Below, in pieces: positions 16,015 through 17,800 of a stretch of DNA of 17,800 nucleotides. Position numbers and translations under genes: made by a program. Position 1 is the first letter of the stretch; every line of letters starts with the position of its first letter. The notes below the pieces were generated by a model. It made no database searches and was not told where the DNA came from. It saw only the letters and a program-made list of their open reading frames with translations. Source of the stretch: Lentisphaeria bacterium. GTDB lineage: Bacteria > Verrucomicrobiota > Lentisphaeria > Oligosphaerales > Oligosphaeraceae. Where the stretch lies: NCBI GenBank assembly GCA_016303095.1, contig JAEDMH010000039.1, forward strand, positions 1-17,800, in the 5' to 3' direction.

Positions 16015-16947
16015 ATGAAGCCCCTTCTCCTTCTCCTCGCCCTCCTCTGCCCCCTCTGGTGCTCCGCTGCGGAAATCAGCGAATCCGTCCTGGCGCGGGT
16101 GGGGGATGTGATCCTTACCTCCTATGAGGTGCGCCTCGCCTCCGCCGCCGAAGAAGCCCAACTTTCCCCGGGACTCTCCGAACGGGAACGCATGGAGGCC
16201 GTGGCCCGGATCCGACAGGAAACCCTGGATGCCATGATTCTTCAGGAACTGGTCTGGCTAGACTTCCAGGCTCTCAAGGGCAAGATCCCTGCGGAACTGG
16301 TGCAGGAGCGCATGGACAATCTGATTTTGACCCAGGCCAACGCCAACGAGGAACGGTTCCGGGACATGCTCCACGACATGAACATGACCTACAAGGAGTT
16401 CCAGGAGAAGTTGACCAAGCAGCTGGCCGTGGAAATGCTCCTCTACGATCGCACCCGGCGCAATCTCTTCATTCCCGATGTCCAAATCCAGGAATATTTC
16501 CAGGAGCATCGTCAGGAGTTTGTCTCCGCCCCTCAGTACCGGGTGCAGGCCATCCAGCTTTCCGCCCAAAATGGCTGGGAAGAGACATATGAGGAAATTC
16601 AGCGGCGTTTGCAGGAAGGCGAGGATTTTGGCGCCCTCGCCCTCCAGTTCTCCCAGGGCCCCAACGCCCAGCAGGGAGGAGACCTGGGCTGGCTGGAGAC
16701 CATGGCCCCGGCCCTTCAGAAGGTGGTGGATACCCTGACCCCGGGAGAGGTGGCAAAATCCCCTCTCTCTCTGGGAAACGCCTGCTACCTCATCAAACTG
16801 GTCGATCGCAAGGGAGGCGACACCCCCACCCTCACGCCGGAACTCCAAGAGAAAATCCGCAAACGACTGGAGGACCAAGCCGCAGACCAACGGCTGGAGG
16901 AATACAAAAACACTCTGTTCACCAAATACCCCGTCCGAAGATATTAG
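16015..16947 (+). CDS. SurA-like periplasmic chaperone with a degenerate parvulin domain
   Basis: The 310-residue protein has a signal peptide (MKPLLLLLALLCPLWCSAA, cleaved near 18-19). A SurA N-terminal chaperone domain follows (SVLARVGDVILTSYEV, 24-39, to about 165), then one PpiC/parvulin-type domain (about 173-266) with the fold marker FSQGPNAQQGGDLGWL, and a C-terminal helix. E. coli SurA is longer and has two parvulin domains. The two histidines usual in parvulin active sites are absent: the RHIL-type strand reads RVQAIQL (176-182) and the H-I-I-K strand reads ACYLIKL (256-262). Isomerase activity is thus doubtful and a chaperone role likelier. A Cys at 16 raises a slight chance of lipidation. 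The gene starts 38 nt after the TPR gene. Confidence 0.88.
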   Translation: MKPLLLLLALLCPLWCSAAEISESVLARVGDVILTSYEVRLASAAEEAQLSPGLSERERMEAVARIRQETLDAMILQELVWLDFQALKGKIPAELVQERMDNLILTQANANEERFRDMLHDMNMTYKEFQEKLTKQLAVEMLLYDRTRRNLFIPDVQIQEYFQEHRQEFVSAPQYRVQAIQLSAQNGWEETYEEIQRRLQEGEDFGALALQFSQGPNAQQGGDLGWLETMAPALQKVVDTLTPGEVAKSPLSLGNACYLIKLVDRKGGDTPTLTPELQEKIRKRLEDQAADQRLEEYKNTLFTKYPVRRY

Positions 16948-16986
16948 CCCCCCCGCCAAAGCTCCCCTCTCCCTCCCTCCACGCAT

Positions 16987-17014
16987 TTGAAAAACCTGGG
17001 AAAACGGCTACATT
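16987..17014 (+). promoter_or_regulatory. Candidate sigma-70-type promoter for the COX24-like gene
   Basis: TTGAAA (16987-16992) and TACATT (17009-17014) are 16 bases apart in a locally AT-rich stretch, about 70 nt before the mini-gene ATG. This is the best promoter-like match in the window. Confidence 0.5.
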
Positions 17015-17085
17015 ACGCCCCTGTCATTTTCTTCTTTCATTTCTCTACATCATCACCTTTCATCACACATTGAGGACACACCAGA

Positions 17086-17175
17086 ATGGGTTCCGTTAAG
17101 AAGCAGCGCCGCCGGAAGATTGCCAAGCACAAGAGGGACAAGATCCGCAAGGCGCTTCGTCACAAGAACAAGTAG
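17086..17175 (+). CDS. AURKAIP1/COX24 (mS38)-type 29-residue basic peptide
   Basis: The ORF MGSVKKQRRRKIAKHKRDKI... runs 29 residues, more than half of them Lys or Arg. The pattern KK-x-RRRK-x-x-x-HK-x-x-K-x-x-K-x-x-R-x-K matches the COX24 C-terminal domain family, which includes mitoribosomal mS38 (AURKAIP1) and the similar small bacterial peptides of Bacteroidota and Verrucomicrobiota; actinobacterial bS22 is a comparable tiny small-subunit protein. By analogy it is probably a ribosomal small-subunit peptide binding rRNA near the decoding region; that role is inferred. GAGG lies ten bases before the ATG. It has its own probable promoter and is followed by a strong terminator, so it is probably a highly expressed monocistron. 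Confidence 0.88.
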   Translation: MGSVKKQRRRKIAKHKRDKIRKALRHKNK

Positions 17176-17282
17176 TCAAAAGCGGAAAGGGCGGGCGATT
17201 CTCCTCCGGACATCCGGGAGGTCTTCTCCCCCCTCTTCCTTGGCGCAAGCCAGAACCTTCTGGCCCCCGCGCCCCCTACGTC
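17176..17282 (+). other. Structured 3' region between the COX24-like gene and its terminator
   Basis: No gene is seen. The 107 nt contain a hairpin formed by CCTCCGGA and TCCGGGAGG (one bulged G) near 17206-17224 and a perfect inverted repeat GCCAGAACCTTCTGGC at 17249-17264. It is probably a structured 3' UTR; a processed small RNA is possible but unsupported. Confidence 0.35.
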
Positions 17283-17322
17283 AACGTCGCTGGATATTCC
17301 TCCCAGCGACGTTTTCTTTTTT
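17283..17322 (+). terminator. Strong intrinsic terminator
   Basis: A perfect 11-bp stem AACGTCGCTGG (17283-17293) / CCAGCGACGTT (17303-17313) with a 9-nt loop is followed directly by the T-rich tail TTCTTTTTT. It ends the plus-strand transcription that includes the COX24-like gene. Confidence 0.92.
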
Positions 17323-17361
17323 GACGCCTTCCCTAGAGTTTCCCACGATAAGCTAGAAAGT

Positions 17362-17388
17362 TAGAGGGGCTAGAGGGGCTAGAGGGGC
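17362..17388 (+). repeat. Three tandem copies of TAGAGGGGC
   Basis: Exact 9-bp units lie at 17362-17370, 17371-17379 and 17380-17388, followed by TAGAAATCC. The string CTAGAAATCC also occurs at the left repeat border near 240. It appears to mark the edge of the right-hand repeat region and may vary in copy number. Confidence 0.75.
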
Positions 17389-17434
17389 TAGAAATCCCCC
17401 CCTCTCTGTGGTCGACCTGTGCCGCAGGCGCCAA

Positions 17435-17593
17435 GGGTTGCGCTGCCCTTCACCCCCGTCGCAAAGGCCTGGCCTGCCACCCCTACGGGGTTCGGTTTGA
17501 TTTTGGCTTTGCCGGGGGTTCCGGTCGGCCCCTTGGGCCTCCCTTCACCCCCGTCTAGCGATCCTCCCACCCCTGCCGGGGTTCAGGAGGATT
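17435..17593 (+). repeat. Structured extragenic repeat, right-flank copy
   Basis: This copy shares GGGTTGCGCTG (17435-17445) and the whole 94/95-bp module between two CTTCACCCCCGTC boxes (17448-17460 and 17543-17555) with left unit 1, including ACCCCTACGGGGT and GGTCGGCCCCTTGGGCCTCCC. It then has the nested hairpin. Substitutions scattered along it show it is older than the left duplication. No protein-coding signal is supported. Confidence 0.8.
17560..17593. other. Nested hairpin of the repeat, right copy with compensatory change
   Basis: Outer arms GATCCTCC (17560-17567) and GGAGGATT (17586-17593) enclose the inner stem ACCCC (17569-17573) / GGGGT (17578-17582) with loop TGCC. Compared with the left copies the fourth inner pair is C-G instead of G-C, so both sides changed together. 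Confidence 0.6.
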
Positions 17594-17640
17594 GCCCCCC
17601 CCCCCTTCCGGGGGGAGGATTTAAGATCGAGAGATCCTCT
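17594..17640 (+). repeat. C11 homopolymer, GC hairpin and small palindrome
   Basis: Eleven C in a row (17595-17605) are followed by TTCC and six G (17610-17615), which can fold back on each other; then comes the palindromic-looking GAGAGATCCTCTC just before the next module. It is a likely slippage site. Confidence 0.5.
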
Positions 17641-17750
17641 CACCCCCGTCGCCAAGGCCTGGCCTGCCACCCCTACGGGGTTCGGATTCTGATTTTGTCC
17701 TTGCCGGGGGGTTCGGTCGGCCCTTTGGGCCTCCCTTCACCCCGTCTAGC
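17641..17750 (+). repeat. Second right-flank copy of the 94-bp repeat module
   Basis: A further copy of the module opens with CACCCCCGTCGCCAAGG and closes with CTTCACCCCGTCTAGC (one C shorter than the others). It again contains ACCCCTACGGGGT and the GGTCGGCCC..GGGCCTCCC segment. It shows that the module repeats on its own, separately from the rest of the unit. Confidence 0.75.
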
Positions 17751-17800
17751 CCATGTTTCTCACCCCCCGTGAAAATGAAAAAAATTTTCCTACGTGAGAG

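Noticed and set aside
17388..17772. ORFs on both strands in the right repeat region
   Set aside because: They are the same repeat family read in different frames; indels between copies do not respect codons.
17775..17800. Possible start of a new gene (ATGAAAAAAATTTTCC, encoding MKKIFLRE)
   Set aside because: It resembles a signal-peptide start, but only eight codons lie inside the window and no Shine-Dalgarno is seen, so it cannot be supported.

Overview
The window is GC-rich bacterial chromosome with one divergent pair of transcription units, bounded on both sides by the same family of hairpin-rich non-coding repeats. The content suggests a Gram-negative bacterium of the PVC group, most likely Verrucomicrobiota. 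Grounds are a diderm MCE/Mla lipid-transport operon with a STAS-MlaE fusion, a SurA-like periplasmic chaperone, a 29-residue AURKAIP1/COX24-type basic peptide, and CACGGAGGGCACGGAG-type extragenic repeats. The assignment is inferred from gene content; no rRNA or other marker is present.

Layout. Positions 1-930 hold a doubtful small lipoprotein-like frame and then three decaying copies of a structured repeat. From 7319 leftward, on the minus strand, run mrp (Fe-S carrier ATPase, NBP35-type Cys-rich N-terminus), a GcvH-like protein without the lipoyl lysine, a seven-helix membrane protein, pyrF (overlapping it by 4 nt) and lacZ. From 7654 rightward, on the plus strand, run icd (NADP-dependent isocitrate dehydrogenase), an unrecognised 248-residue protein, mlaE (STAS-permease fusion), mlaF (ATPase), an MCE-domain mlaD, a PqiC-type auxiliary lipoprotein, a large exported TPR protein, a SurA-like protein and finally the COX24-like mini-gene with its own probable promoter and a strong intrinsic terminator. 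From 17362 to the end the repeat family returns.

How the genes work together. The plus-strand block from 8913 to 16947 reads as an envelope-maintenance operon. MlaE and MlaF form the inner-membrane lipid ABC transporter, the MCE protein carries lipid across the periplasm, the PqiC-like lipoprotein supports it at the outer membrane, and the TPR and SurA-like proteins probably serve outer-membrane assembly. icd stands at its head, 29 nt away, with no terminator visible between. The minus-strand block is metabolic (Fe-S delivery, pyrimidine synthesis, lactose hydrolysis) and looks like one transcription unit because spacing is tight apart from a 245-nt gap after mrp.

Most interesting points: the H-protein homologue that cannot be lipoylated; the flanking repeat family, whose hairpin shows a compensatory base-pair change between copies; the SurA-like protein that lacks the parvulin histidines; and many genes that start after a C/T-rich leader with no Shine-Dalgarno sequence.
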